NCBI RefSeq assembly: GCF_020012125.1
Contig: NZ_JAIFAG010000001.1
Span: 1,798,001-1,862,000, forward strand
DNA length: 64,000 nucleotides
Origin: Hymenobacter psoromatis
GTDB lineage: Bacteria > Bacteroidota > Bacteroidia > Cytophagales > Hymenobacteraceae
Direction: 5' to 3'
Made by a program: the position numbers and the translations under genes. The notes under the pieces are model-generated. The model saw only the letters and a program-made list of their open reading frames with translations. It ran no database searches and was not told where the DNA came from. Shown one piece after another: positions 17,275 through 27,100 of the stretch. Every line of letters begins with the position of its first letter. The first letter of the stretch is position 1.

Positions 17275-19487
17275 GTGTGCTCGCCAACCCGCACCCACAC
17301 CTGCTGGCCAAAAGCCGGGAAAACGGCGGCACTACCCTCTACGACCACCTGCTGCACGTGGCGGCGGCGGCGGAAGTCTTCGCCCGTTATGCGAGGCTGG
17401 ACGTGCCTACGGCTCGGCTGGGGGCCTTGCTGCACGACATTGGCAAGGCCAGCCCGGTGTTTCAGGAGCGCCTGACGAAGCGCCGGAGTAGCCGGGGCGA
17501 ACAGCCGTTTCGCCACGAGCTGGCATCGCTGCTATTTCTGCCGCTGGTGCCGCACGCCCAGCGCACGCCGGTGCTGGAAATGGTGGTGGCGCATCACAAA
17601 TCCATGCACCAGGACGCGGGCGAGTTGGGACTGCTCGACCTGGACAACTACGATGAGGAGGCCGTACTTTTCCATCTGGACCGCTGGGACGAGTGGGCAC
17701 CGGCAGCTTTGGCGCTGCTGGCGGCGCTGGGCGTGGCCGGGGTGCGGCCCCTGCCCCGCGCCGAGGCGGAGGCGGCGCTACGGCAGGCCGTGGCCGACTG
17801 CTGGGCGCTGGTGACGACGCACCACTACGGCGCTTCGGCGTGGAAAGGGCTGCTGGTGGGGGCTGACCATTACGCTTCGGCGCTACTGGATGACACGGCC
17901 GCTACGATGGCCCAGGCATTCAAGAAGCCCGACCTAAGTTGTTTCGAGCGGCCCGACCGAACCGGGCTTTACCCGCTGGCTAACTACCCGGCCGACTCGG
18001 GCCGGCCCCACACGCTGGTGACGGCCCCAACCGGGGCAGGCAAAACGGACTATTTGCTGCGCCGCTGCCGGGGGCGGGTGTTCTACGTGCTACCGTTTCA
18101 GGCATCCATCAACGCCATGCACCGGCGGCTACAGAAAGAATTAGAACCTGTCGGGGCCGATGTGCGCCTGCTACACGCGGCCTCACGGGTGCGGCCCGAA
18201 ACCGACCTGCGCGGCAAGCTCACCTGGGCCGAAAAGGCGTTGCAGGACAAGGTGGGGGCGGCCGTGAAGGTGCTGACGCCGCATCAGTTGGCGGGGCTGG
18301 CGTTTGGCACCCGCGGCTACGAAACGCTGCTGCTCGACGTGCGCGGCTGCGATATTATCCTAGACGAGATTCATACCTACACGGCGGTGTCGCAGGCGAT
18401 GGTGCTCAAGCTGGTGGAAGTGCTCAGCCACGCCGGGTGCCGCCTGCACGTGGGCACCGCCACCATGCCCACCGTGCTCTATGAGCGGGTGGCGGCGCTG
18501 CTGGGGCGCGAGCAAGTGCTGGAAATAAAGCTGACCGACGAGGAGCTGCGGGGCTACGACCGCCACCAAATTCACAAAGCCGGCGACTTTATCAGCCTGC
18601 TACCGATGCTGCGCCGAGCCGTGGCTGCGAAGGAAAAAGTGCTGCTAGTGTGCAATCGGGTGCGGCGGGCGCAGGAGCTATTTAAGGAACTACAAGAGGA
18701 GTTCCTGGACGTGCCCAAGCTGCTGCTGCACAGCCGCTTTAAGCGCGGGCAGCGGGCCGAGCTGGAACGGCGGCTGCTGGACGAAATCAACCCCGAAGCG
18801 GTAGTCGGCCCCTGCCTGGTGGTGGCGACGCAAGTGGTGGAGGTGAGCCTGGACATCAGCTTCGACCGCATGGTGACCGAAGCGGCTCCGCTCGATGCGC
18901 TGGTGCAGCGGTTTGGCCGCGTGAACCGCCGCCGAACCATAGACACGCGGGGGCAGCTAAAGCCGATTTACGTGCTGGCCCCGCCGGCGGCAGACGACCC
19001 AGACAAAGCGGCTAGCGCCAAGCCCTACGACTGGGAGGTGGTGAACGCCAGCTACCAGTCTCTGCCCGACGGCGGTGCGATACTGCACGAGCACGACGTG
19101 CAGGCGCTGATTGACGCCGTGTACCCGAGCGTGGACTTTACGGATGTGGAGGCGCACAGTATTTTCCAGAACGGGGCCTGGACCCAGCACCTGCTCACGC
19201 ACCGCGCCAGCTCCTACCTGCTGGGGCTGCTCGAAATCGACTCGGTAGCCTGCGTACTTGAGCAGGATAAGGAGGCTTACCGCACGGCCTGCCGGACGCA
19301 GGATGTGGGGACGCAAACCCAGCTGGAAATTCCGCTTTCCTTCAAGCCCTTTATTATGAATAAAATGGAGCGGCTCGACTACGGGAACCGGCCTTTCGTG
19401 GTGGCCGACGCGGCGTATAGCGACGCGCTGGGGCTGCAAACGGAGAAGATAACGGTCCAGACCGGGCCGCTTTTTGAAATCTGGTAA
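17271..19487 (+). CDS. cas3: Cas3 nuclease-helicase
   Basis: 738 aa effector that unwinds and shreds DNA marked by Cascade. The N-terminal HD nuclease shows YDHLLHVAAA, LLHDIGKASPVFQ (about 46-58), FRHELASLLF and VAHHKSMHQD. The SF2 helicase has Walker A TAPTGAGKTD (about residue 250), DEIH in IILDEIHTY (about 365) and motif VI LVQRFGRVNRRR (about 545). It is fused in the usual HD-helicase order and appears complete. Translation is coupled to cas5 by a 4-nt overlap. Confidence 0.96.
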   Translation: MSVLANPHPHLLAKSRENGGTTLYDHLLHVAAAAEVFARYARLDVPTARLGALLHDIGKASPVFQERLTKRRSSRGEQPFRHELASLLFLPLVPHAQRTPVLEMVVAHHKSMHQDAGELGLLDLDNYDEEAVLFHLDRWDEWAPAALALLAALGVAGVRPLPRAEAEAALRQAVADCWALVTTHHYGASAWKGLLVGADHYASALLDDTAATMAQAFKKPDLSCFERPDRTGLYPLANYPADSGRPHTLVTAPTGAGKTDYLLRRCRGRVFYVLPFQASINAMHRRLQKELEPVGADVRLLHAASRVRPETDLRGKLTWAEKALQDKVGAAVKVLTPHQLAGLAFGTRGYETLLLDVRGCDIILDEIHTYTAVSQAMVLKLVEVLSHAGCRLHVGTATMPTVLYERVAALLGREQVLEIKLTDEELRGYDRHQIHKAGDFISLLPMLRRAVAAKEKVLLVCNRVRRAQELFKELQEEFLDVPKLLLHSRFKRGQRAELERRLLDEINPEAVVGPCLVVATQVVEVSLDISFDRMVTEAAPLDALVQRFGRVNRRRTIDTRGQLKPIYVLAPPAADDPDKAASAKPYDWEVVNASYQSLPDGGAILHEHDVQALIDAVYPSVDFTDVEAHSIFQNGAWTQHLLTHRASSYLLGLLEIDSVACVLEQDKEAYRTACRTQDVGTQTQLEIPLSFKPFIMNKMERLDYGNRPFVVADAAYSDALGLQTEKITVQTGPLFEIW

Positions 19488-19502
19488 TTTCCATACATCG
19501 CC

Positions 19503-20822
19503 ATGATAGCCAGCACCATCGGCCAGGAATTTCTGCGCCAGCATAACGCCCGCCACGGCCAGGCACATACGCCCGACGCGTATTTTCGGGAGGTGTTCGT
19601 ACCCTTGTTTTTCGACCACCCGAACTACTTTATTCCGGGCGGCAACTCGCCGTTGGAAAACCCTAAGTTCAAGAAAGGGACGCGGCCCGAAGCGCCGGAG
19701 CGAGCCGAGCGCATCGGCAAGTTTTACCACAAGCTGGCAACCGACCCGGCCGGTTCCAGCCCCATCGGCTACCCATCCAGCGACCCGGAGGCCAACACGT
19801 CGGGACAGGTGAGCAACCTGGGCCTAACTGTGAGTACGGATGAGGCCATGCTCTCGTGGGTGGGCGGCGGGCTGGGCGTGGGCGTGGACGGCGGCTACCA
19901 ACTGTTATTCACCAACCCCGACCTGCTGCACCTGCTGGAAGAAGGTTGGCAGCACTACCGGCACTTCCTCAACACCACCGAGGGCATCGCGCCCAACCAG
20001 GTGAACTCCTGGAACGGGCATTGGCTGGCCCACGCGCTGGGCGCGGCCTACAACCCCGCCCAGCCGCTGGCGGGCTTCGGCACCGACACCTGGCTGGCCA
20101 GCGAAGGCCCCACCCAGGGCCGGGTGCAAACCGTGGCCTGGAACAAGCTGCTCTTTGGGCTGGCCCGGCGGCTGGGGCAGCGCCCGCTGGTGGCCTACGT
20201 GTACAATCTGGGGCAGATGAACACGACCATCGGCTTTTTGCCGCTGCTGCTGCCCGACGTGCGCCGCGTGGTGGAGCTGTACCGCCGGCTCTTTGGCGAG
20301 CTGGACTACGCCCGCGACCGGCCGGTGCTGGAAACCATCTACGGCTCGGCCTTTGGCTTTCGGCGGGCGTGCCAGTTGGGCAGCATTGGGGTGCAAGCGC
20401 TGGAGCCCAAGTGGTTGCGGGGGCTGATGCCGTATGCGGGCAACGGCAAGGAGGGCAAAATGCCGAAGCTGGACAAATCCGACAACACCCAAGTTATTTC
20501 TTTTCACGCTTACCAAACCTGGCTCTTAGCAATGCTTAATAACGACTCACTCTGGGAAGAATCTGAAAAAGTGGCTCACCTGCTGCTGGCCTACGAGGCC
20601 GGGGCCGGCAAGCTTAATACCAAGCGCGGCAACGCGGTGCAGGCCGTGCTCAAAGCCACCAACCGCCGCCGGTTTCAGGATGCGATGGAGCCAGTAGTGG
20701 CCGACAGCAACCCGCCCGCCGAGGCCATTGCCCTCTGCCACGCCGTGCACCTGCTGCCCGAAGATAACTTCCAGTATTTCCTGACTCTCGTGCGCCTACG
20801 CTACGCCGAGTTCGCCCGCTAA
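19503..20822 (+). CDS. putative Cas8, large Cascade subunit (short form)
   Basis: 439 aa with no family motif I can name. It is assigned by position between cas3 and cas7, where type I systems carry the PAM-reading large subunit. Starts MIASTIGQEFLRQHNARHG; contains a glycine-rich turn (WVGGGLGVGVDGGYQL) and an all-helical C-terminus. It is much shorter than typical Cas8b or Cas8c (about 550-650 aa) and I see no CxxC zinc motif. Either a compact Cas8 or a divergent lineage. It begins 15 nt after cas3. Confidence 0.6.
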   Translation: MIASTIGQEFLRQHNARHGQAHTPDAYFREVFVPLFFDHPNYFIPGGNSPLENPKFKKGTRPEAPERAERIGKFYHKLATDPAGSSPIGYPSSDPEANTSGQVSNLGLTVSTDEAMLSWVGGGLGVGVDGGYQLLFTNPDLLHLLEEGWQHYRHFLNTTEGIAPNQVNSWNGHWLAHALGAAYNPAQPLAGFGTDTWLASEGPTQGRVQTVAWNKLLFGLARRLGQRPLVAYVYNLGQMNTTIGFLPLLLPDVRRVVELYRRLFGELDYARDRPVLETIYGSAFGFRRACQLGSIGVQALEPKWLRGLMPYAGNGKEGKMPKLDKSDNTQVISFHAYQTWLLAMLNNDSLWEESEKVAHLLLAYEAGAGKLNTKRGNAVQAVLKATNRRRFQDAMEPVVADSNPPAEAIALCHAVHLLPEDNFQYFLTLVRLRYAEFAR

Positions 20823-20852
20823 CTCATCTTCAACCCGCTAAATTTCAATATT

Positions 20853-22034
20853 ATGCAGCCTAACCTTTTCCCTGATGCGTCGGCCGCAGCCGGCCCCGCT
20901 TCCGCCGCTAACGCAGCCGTGGAGCAACAGCCCTTCCTCTACCTGCGCGGCCTCAAGCACGCCGACCACACCGTGTTTTCGGTGCAGGACGGGCAGAAGC
21001 GCTACTACGACCCCCAATTTGAGCGCACTGTACCATACTCCAGCGGCCAGCAGGTAAAACGCTCGTTGCTTGACACGCTGCGGCAGCAGTTGCAGGTGGC
21101 CCCCGCGCCCACCACGTTTGTGTTCGATGTGAGCGAGAAAAAAGGCAAGCAGTCGCTCGACGAAGGCGAGGTACTCTCGGCCTGCGACCCGCGCTACGCC
21201 GACCAGCTGCTGGGCGGCTGGATGGCGGCCCGCGCCGCTTCGGCCACGGCCGGCGACCAGGACAAGGGTGGTGAGAAAAAGGAGCGGACTCTGAAACGGC
21301 GAAGCCCGTTATCTATTTCGGCCATGCGGCCCCTGCACCCGCTGCTGGGCACTTTCAGCAAGGAAAACCTCACCTTTGACCGCCGCGAAACCGCCGGCCA
21401 GAACAAGGTGGTGGTGCGGGGCACCGATGGCAAGCCGCTGACCGAGGAGGCCATTGCCGGCCTGCTGGACGGCGTGGACCGGAGCCTGTTTATGAAGTGG
21501 ATACCGGATGCGGGCAGGACCAGCGGCTTGTTTGTGCACGACGTAGCCATCGACCTGCGGACGCTGTTTTGCGTGTCCACTAACTCGTTTGAGCCGGAGG
21601 TGCCCAAGGCTATTCTGACCCAGCTGCGTGACAACGGCTGGCAGACGGGGCAGAATGCGTTTGGCGAGTGCCTGGTGTGCCCGGCCGCCGAGCGGGAGCG
21701 CATCATCCCGGCGCTGGCTTACGCGCTGCTAAACTGGCGCATCACCAGCAACCAGGCCCGCACGTTCAGCCCGATGGAGACGCTGGCCGTGGCCATCAGC
21801 GACAATGCCAACCGCATCACGGGGGCCATCCGGGCCAAGCTCGACCCGGAAAACGAGAAAAAGGCGCTACCTATTGTGGAGCAGCTGCCAGGCACGGAAG
21901 TATTCGTGACGCTGGCCGGGGCGGGCTACTTCCGCACCTACGACGAGTCGGCCGATGCGTTAGACCGCGCCGCGGCGCATCTGATGGAGCGCCTGCGTGG
22001 CTTCAACTACGAGGGGCAGCCGGCGGCGAAATAG
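20853..22034 (+). CDS. cas7: Cas7, Cascade backbone subunit
   Basis: 393 aa RAMP protein that should polymerise along the crRNA. The pattern VPYSSGQQVKRSLLDTL near residue 65 is the typical Cas7 (DevR/Cst2-like) segment, and ISAMRPLHPLLG and VHDVAIDLRTLFCV follow in the core. The N-terminus is an Ala-rich extension of about 25 residues. It starts 30 nt after the putative cas8, and its stop codon is followed directly by a terminator-like hairpin. Confidence 0.8.
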   Translation: MQPNLFPDASAAAGPASAANAAVEQQPFLYLRGLKHADHTVFSVQDGQKRYYDPQFERTVPYSSGQQVKRSLLDTLRQQLQVAPAPTTFVFDVSEKKGKQSLDEGEVLSACDPRYADQLLGGWMAARAASATAGDQDKGGEKKERTLKRRSPLSISAMRPLHPLLGTFSKENLTFDRRETAGQNKVVVRGTDGKPLTEEAIAGLLDGVDRSLFMKWIPDAGRTSGLFVHDVAIDLRTLFCVSTNSFEPEVPKAILTQLRDNGWQTGQNAFGECLVCPAAERERIIPALAYALLNWRITSNQARTFSPMETLAVAISDNANRITGAIRAKLDPENEKKALPIVEQLPGTEVFVTLAGAGYFRTYDESADALDRAAAHLMERLRGFNYEGQPAAK

Positions 22035-22043
22035 CGTTTTGTG

Positions 22044-22079
22044 CGCCCAGCTGGCCGTGTGGGCTAGCCGGGCGTTTTT
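22044..22079 (+). terminator. terminator-like hairpin between cas7 and cas4
   Basis: 13-bp stem (CGCCCAGCTGGCC / GGCTAGCCGGGCG) with one A-C mismatch and one G-T wobble, a 5-nt loop GTGTG, and TTTTT directly after. It begins 10 nt past the cas7 stop, inside what otherwise looks like one operon. Confidence 0.7.
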
Positions 22080-22098
22080 GCTTATGCTGACCTGAACC

Positions 22099-22608
22099 AT
22101 GAAGCCCCTCACCGCCACCCACGTCAAATACTTCCACCTGTGCCAACGCAAGCTGTGGCTTTTCGACCGCGACGTGTGGATGGAACACACTTCGGAGGCC
22201 GTGGCGGCGGGCGAGCTGCTGCACCAGACAGCCTACCCCCAGCGGGCCGAGCGCTACCGCGAAATCAGCATCGGCGGCAGCCGGATTGACTTTTACGACC
22301 CGCAGCGCAAGGTGGTACACGAACTGAAGAAGTCGAACAAGATGGAAGCTTCTAACGTGGCGCAGGTGAAGTACTACCTCTGGCTGCTAGAGGCGCACGG
22401 CGTGGAAGGCCCTACCGCCATCTTGGAATATCCGAAGCTGCGCCAGACGCAGGCGGTGGACCTTACCGCTGAGGACCGCGCCCGCATCCCCGGCGAGCTA
22501 GCCGCTATGCGGACGTTGCTAGCCGATGAAACTACCTGCCCGCCCGTTATCAACAAGCCGTTCTGCAAACAATGCGCCTACTATGAGTTTTGCTACGTGG
22601 CCGAGTAG
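22099..22608 (+). CDS. cas4: Cas4 exonuclease, spacer adaptation
   Basis: 169 aa RecB-type iron-sulfur nuclease that helps choose PAM-flanked prespacers and trims them for Cas1-Cas2. The nuclease core includes VVHELKKSNKME (Glu-x-Lys motif) and VAQVKYYLWLL (QhxxY motif). The [4Fe-4S] ligands would be Cys15 (FHLCQRKLW) and the C-terminal set FCKQCAYYEFC. Length is normal for Cas4 of type I-B/I-C. It is followed 61 nt later by cas1. Confidence 0.92.
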   Translation: MKPLTATHVKYFHLCQRKLWLFDRDVWMEHTSEAVAAGELLHQTAYPQRAERYREISIGGSRIDFYDPQRKVVHELKKSNKMEASNVAQVKYYLWLLEAHGVEGPTAILEYPKLRQTQAVDLTAEDRARIPGELAAMRTLLADETTCPPVINKPFCKQCAYYEFCYVAE

Positions 22609-22669
22609 CTTCCTACCCCCCAGCCAGTCCGCGTAGCGGGCGTATCCGTTAAATCAGCTTGAATCTGCG

Positions 22670-23680
22670 GTGAAAAAAACCTACTACCTCTTTAATCCCG
22701 GCCGGCTCTCGCGCCAGGACAATACCCTCAAGTACACGGCCTACGACGAGGCCGGAGCCGAGGGCCAGACCCGCTTCCTACCCATCGAGGACGTGGCCGA
22801 CCTCTACGTGTTCGGCGCGCTCGATGCCAACTCGGCGCTGTATAATTTCCTGGGTAAAAACGGCGTGTCGGTGCATTTCTTTGACTACTATGAGCACTAC
22901 ACTGGCTCCTTTATGGCCAAAGAATACCTGCTGGCCGGCCGCCTGCAGGTAGCTCAAACGGGCCACTACACCAGCCTGCCCAAGCGCCTGGTACTGGCCC
23001 GCAAACTGGTGGAAGGCGCGGCCTTCAACCTGCTCAAAAACCTGCGCTACTACCAAAGCCGGGGCCGGGAGGTAGGGGCCGAAATCGCGCAGATGGAGCT
23101 GTACGTGGCCGCCCTACCCCACGCCACGACGATAGCCGAGATAATGGGCTATGAGGGCAACATCCGGCAGACGTACTACCGCTGCTTCGAGCAGCTGGTG
23201 CGCGTGCCGGGCTTCACGTTTGATAAGCGCAGCACCCAGCCACCCCAGAACGAGCTGAATGCGCTGCTTAGCTTCGGCAACATGCTCTGCTACGCGGCCT
23301 GCCTCTCGCAGATTTATCACACCCAGCTCAACCCCACCATCTCGTTCTTGCACGAGCCGGGCAGCCGCCGCTTCTCGCTGGCCCTGGATATGGCCGAGAT
23401 TTTTAAGCCCCTGCTCGTGGACCGCACCATCTTCCGGCTGCTCAATAAAAAGGAGATTCAGCCCCGCGATTTCGTGCGCGAGCTGGACGGCTGCCTGCTC
23501 AAGGAAACCGGCCGCAAGACGTTCGTGCGCGTGTTTGAGGAGCGCCTCAAGGAAACCATTCAGCACCGCCGCCTCAACCGCACCGTCAGCTACCAGCACC
23601 TCATCAAGCTGGAGTGCTACAAGCTGACCAAGCACTTGCTGGCAATGGAAGAGTATCAACCCTTTAAAGCCTGGTGGTAG
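22670..23680 (+). CDS. cas1: Cas1 integrase
   Basis: 336 aa, GTG start giving MKKTYYLFNPGRLSR. Forms the spacer integrase with Cas2. Metal ligands are recognisable: Glu in MGYEGNIRQTYY (about residue 163), His in SFLHEPGSRR (about 230) and the ALDMAEIFKPLLVDR segment with the acidic pair. Length and motif spacing match Cas1 of types I-B and I-C. The stop lies 26 nt before the cas2 ATG. Confidence 0.96.
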   Translation: MKKTYYLFNPGRLSRQDNTLKYTAYDEAGAEGQTRFLPIEDVADLYVFGALDANSALYNFLGKNGVSVHFFDYYEHYTGSFMAKEYLLAGRLQVAQTGHYTSLPKRLVLARKLVEGAAFNLLKNLRYYQSRGREVGAEIAQMELYVAALPHATTIAEIMGYEGNIRQTYYRCFEQLVRVPGFTFDKRSTQPPQNELNALLSFGNMLCYAACLSQIYHTQLNPTISFLHEPGSRRFSLALDMAEIFKPLLVDRTIFRLLNKKEIQPRDFVRELDGCLLKETGRKTFVRVFEERLKETIQHRRLNRTVSYQHLIKLECYKLTKHLLAMEEYQPFKAWW

Positions 23681-23706
23681 GCCAGCCCCTACCCCCCTTC
23701 CACACC

Positions 23707-23970
23707 ATGTACGTTATTCTCGTTTACGATATGAAGCAGCAGCGCGTGGGCCGGATGCTGAAGCTCTGCCGCCGCTACCTGCACTGGATTCAAAACTCCG
23801 TTTTTGAGGGCGAAATCAGCGAGGTAAAGCTGGCGGAGCTGCTGGCCAAGGCGCGCACCATTCTGAAGGAGGAGGAAGACAGCGTTATTCTTTTCAAGAG
23901 CCGCACGCACCAGTGGCTGGAAAAGCAGGTAGTAGGCCGCGAGCGCAGCCCGTTGGATACCATCCTGTGA
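23707..23970 (+). CDS. cas2: Cas2
   Basis: 87 aa from MYVILVYDMKQQRVG, the standard Cas2 opening with Asp at position 8. An ATG-independent extension to 23674 would overlap cas1 and is not Cas2-like. The conserved RRYLHWIQNSVFEGEIS segment follows, with a C-terminal strand. It completes the Cas1-Cas2 complex and is the last cas gene, directly before the leader. Confidence 0.95.
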   Translation: MYVILVYDMKQQRVGRMLKLCRRYLHWIQNSVFEGEISEVKLAELLAKARTILKEEEDSVILFKSRTHQWLEKQVVGRERSPLDTIL

Positions 23971-24172
23971 GCCGCCGCATCGTCGGTCGGCTAACCAGCG
24001 CGGCCTTTACTGACCCCAAATGCCACGCAGAGCGCTAACCATCTGATTTACAGAGTTGTCTATCCCCAGGGTAAATCCTACTATTTGCCATCGACGACTC
24101 ACGAGGTTTTTTAAAGTATTAACATGTGGGTTTCCCGAGCACTAGCGCGTATAATTGCGCTGGTTTTGGCGG
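23971..24172 (+). promoter_or_regulatory. CRISPR leader
   Basis: 202 nt between cas2 and the first repeat. The middle is AT-rich (TTTTTTAAAGTATTAACATG around 24108-24127), as expected for a leader holding the array promoter and integration signals. No exact TAnnTTTG is seen. The array grows at this side, so the spacers next to it are the newest. Confidence 0.75.
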
Positions 24173-27100
24173 GCTTCAATTGGACCGAGTGGAATTGAAA
24201 TTTCGCAATCAAGGCTCTAAGTGGATAAGCTATCATAGCTTCAATTGGACCGAGTGGAATTGAAATACGAGCCCGGTTACGCGCTGTTGCGCGCCAAGCT
24301 AGCTTCAATTGGACCGAGTGGAATTGAAATACCAGGCTGTTACGCTGTTTTACGACCCGGCTACCGGCTTCAATTGGACCGAGTGGAATTGAAATACGGT
24401 AAAGAAATCGCCTGCTGGGCCTGCGCGGCCAGGCTTCAATTGGACCGAGTGGAATTGAAATATGAGTGGGACTTACCGCCCACGCCTACTAATTTTTGCT
24501 TCAATTGGACCGAGTGGAATTGAAATTTCTACTTGCCGGTGCCGCCTCCTGTCGTTACTAGCGCTTCAATTGGACCGAGTGGAATTGAAATGTCTTTGAC
24601 CATTTTCAAGGCGTTTGAGTGGAAACTGCTTCAATTGGACCGAGTGGAATTGAAATGATGCAGGCGGTCTTGAGGAGCTGCTTTAGCTGGTGGCTTCAAT
24701 TGGACCGAGTGGAATTGAAATTTCCAAAGTACGTATATGCCACTAACATAGTACTTGCTTCAATTGGACCGAGTGGAATTGAAATTGGATGCCAGGCCCG
24801 CGGCCAGCGTGAGCTGGGTCGGCTTCAATTGGACCGAGTGGAATTGAAATACCTGGCGCACGAATACTTTACGGCCGGCCCTGTTGCTTCAATTGGACCG
24901 AGTGGAATTGAAATATTCGGGCCCTGCTCCGCCTAAGCTGTTACGCGCCAAGCTTCAATTGGACCGAGTGGAATTGAAATGCCTCATTACCACGAACCCC
25001 GGCCAGTCGTTTTCGGGCTTCAATTGGACCGAGTGGAATTGAAATTTGCCCGGCATCGGCGCGGCTACAAACAATTTGATTGCTTCAATTGGACCGAGTG
25101 GAATTGAAATGTTATGTCCGTGAACCGGACGCAGACCCCGACCTCGCTTCAATTGGACCGAGTGGAATTGAAATTTCCTAAAATTGCTCGGCTACGAGCC
25201 CCCTAAAGGTGCTTCAATTGGACCGAGTGGAATTGAAATTTTGTCCTCGCTTTTGTTCCTCAATACCATGTCTTGGCTTCAATTGGACCGAGTGGAATTG
25301 AAATTTGTGGTGCTCCTGGCGCTTTCTCCGCTGGTTCTCGGCTTCAATTGGACCGAGTGGAATTGAAATCGGTGAGCGTGAGCAGCATAGACCTGATTAG
25401 CGCCGGCTTCAATTGGACCGAGTGGAATTGAAATACGTACTGTGCGACGCGGTGCAGCGCGGCACGCTGGCTTCAATTGGACCGAGTGGAATTGAAATAT
25501 TGGTTTTGCGGGCCGAGGGTATTGGTAAAAGTGGCTTCAATTGGACCGAGTGGAATTGAAATTTTCGTCACGGGTAGCCGAAAAGCGCAGGTCCGGGCGC
25601 TTCAATTGGACCGAGTGGAATTGAAATTTTTTGTATATGGCGTTCTGAATCATGAAAGCCAGCGCTTCAATTGGACCGAGTGGAATTGAAATTTGAAATG
25701 AGCGCGGCGCGGGTGATTTTGCTGCCCGCTTCAATTGGACCGAGTGGAATTGAAATCTGTTCAGATTCGGCCCGTCGAAGGTTTGATGGCCAGCTTCAAT
25801 TGGACCGAGTGGAATTGAAATACGAGGCCAGCAGCCCCGCCGGCCTGGCGGCGGCAAAGCTTCAATTGGACCGAGTGGAATTGAAATTTTTACGGTCGCG
25901 TAGCTTCAGGCCACGGTTCTGGAGCTTCAATTGGACCGAGTGGAATTGAAATTGGCCCCCGAGCCGCAGGGCACTAATCGAGCCGGCGGGCTTCAATTGG
26001 ACCGAGTGGAATTGAAATGTGGGGTCGGCCTCCGCTTCGGGTTCCGGGTCGCGCGCTTCAATTGGACCGAGTGGAATTGAAATTTCCTGAGCTGGAAACG
26101 GGGTTTTCTTTTAATCGAGGCTTCAATTGGACCGAGTGGAATTGAAATCTATTGCTGTCCACCAAGTAGGCGTAGGCTTGCACGCGCTTCAATTGGACCG
26201 AGTGGAATTGAAATATGCCGCCGAGCGCCTCAACGGCGAGATTGCCCAGGCTTCAATTGGACCGAGTGGAATTGAAATACCTCAAAAAGCAACGCCAGCA
26301 GGCCCTGGAAGACCGCTTCAATTGGACCGAGTGGAATTGAAATGCTACCGTGAATTGCACCTTGCCGCCCACCATGCTCGCTTCAATTGGACCGAGTGGA
26401 ATTGAAATGAGGAAAGGTCGCGGGGCCACTCAGGGCGAATGTAGGCTTCAATTGGACCGAGTGGAATTGAAATGTGTGCAGCGGCTCGAACAGGGGCGAG
26501 CGGAATTGGGCTTCAATTGGACCGAGTGGAATTGAAATAGAATACCTATACCTACGAGAAAGGCAGGCGTTGCAGCTTCAATTGGACCGAGTGGAATTGA
26601 AATTTTTGCTTGACGCTGGCATTACCGTACAGACTGGCACGCTTCAATTGGACCGAGTGGAATTGAAATACCAAAAAGTGATTGATGACCTGCTGGAGAA
26701 GCAGGGCTTCAATTGGACCGAGTGGAATTGAAATTTACGGGCGCGCAGCTGCTGCTCGACGGGGTACCCGGCTTCAATTGGACCGAGTGGAATTGAAATA
26801 CTCGGCCTTGGCCCTACTGGCCCCCAACGCCAGTGGCTTCAATTGGACCGAGTGGAATTGAAATACCCTACCCCCTAGCCCTACCCCCGCCCGGCCCGTG
26901 GCTTCAATTGGACCGAGTGGAATTGAAATTTTACAAGCCACGCGCAATCGTCTTACCGTCAGGCGAGCTTCAATTGGACCGAGTGGAATTGAAATGCAAA
27001 AAGAGCCAGGAGGGCGTGAGCGCAGCGCAGCGCTTCAATTGGACCGAGTGGAATTGAAATCGAGGCCAAACGACTCGATTTCGCAACAGTGGCAATGCTT

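Noticed and set aside
19856..20539. 227-codon frame inside the putative cas8
   Set aside because: Arg/Ala/Gly-rich shadow of the GC-rich cas8 frame, with no start context.
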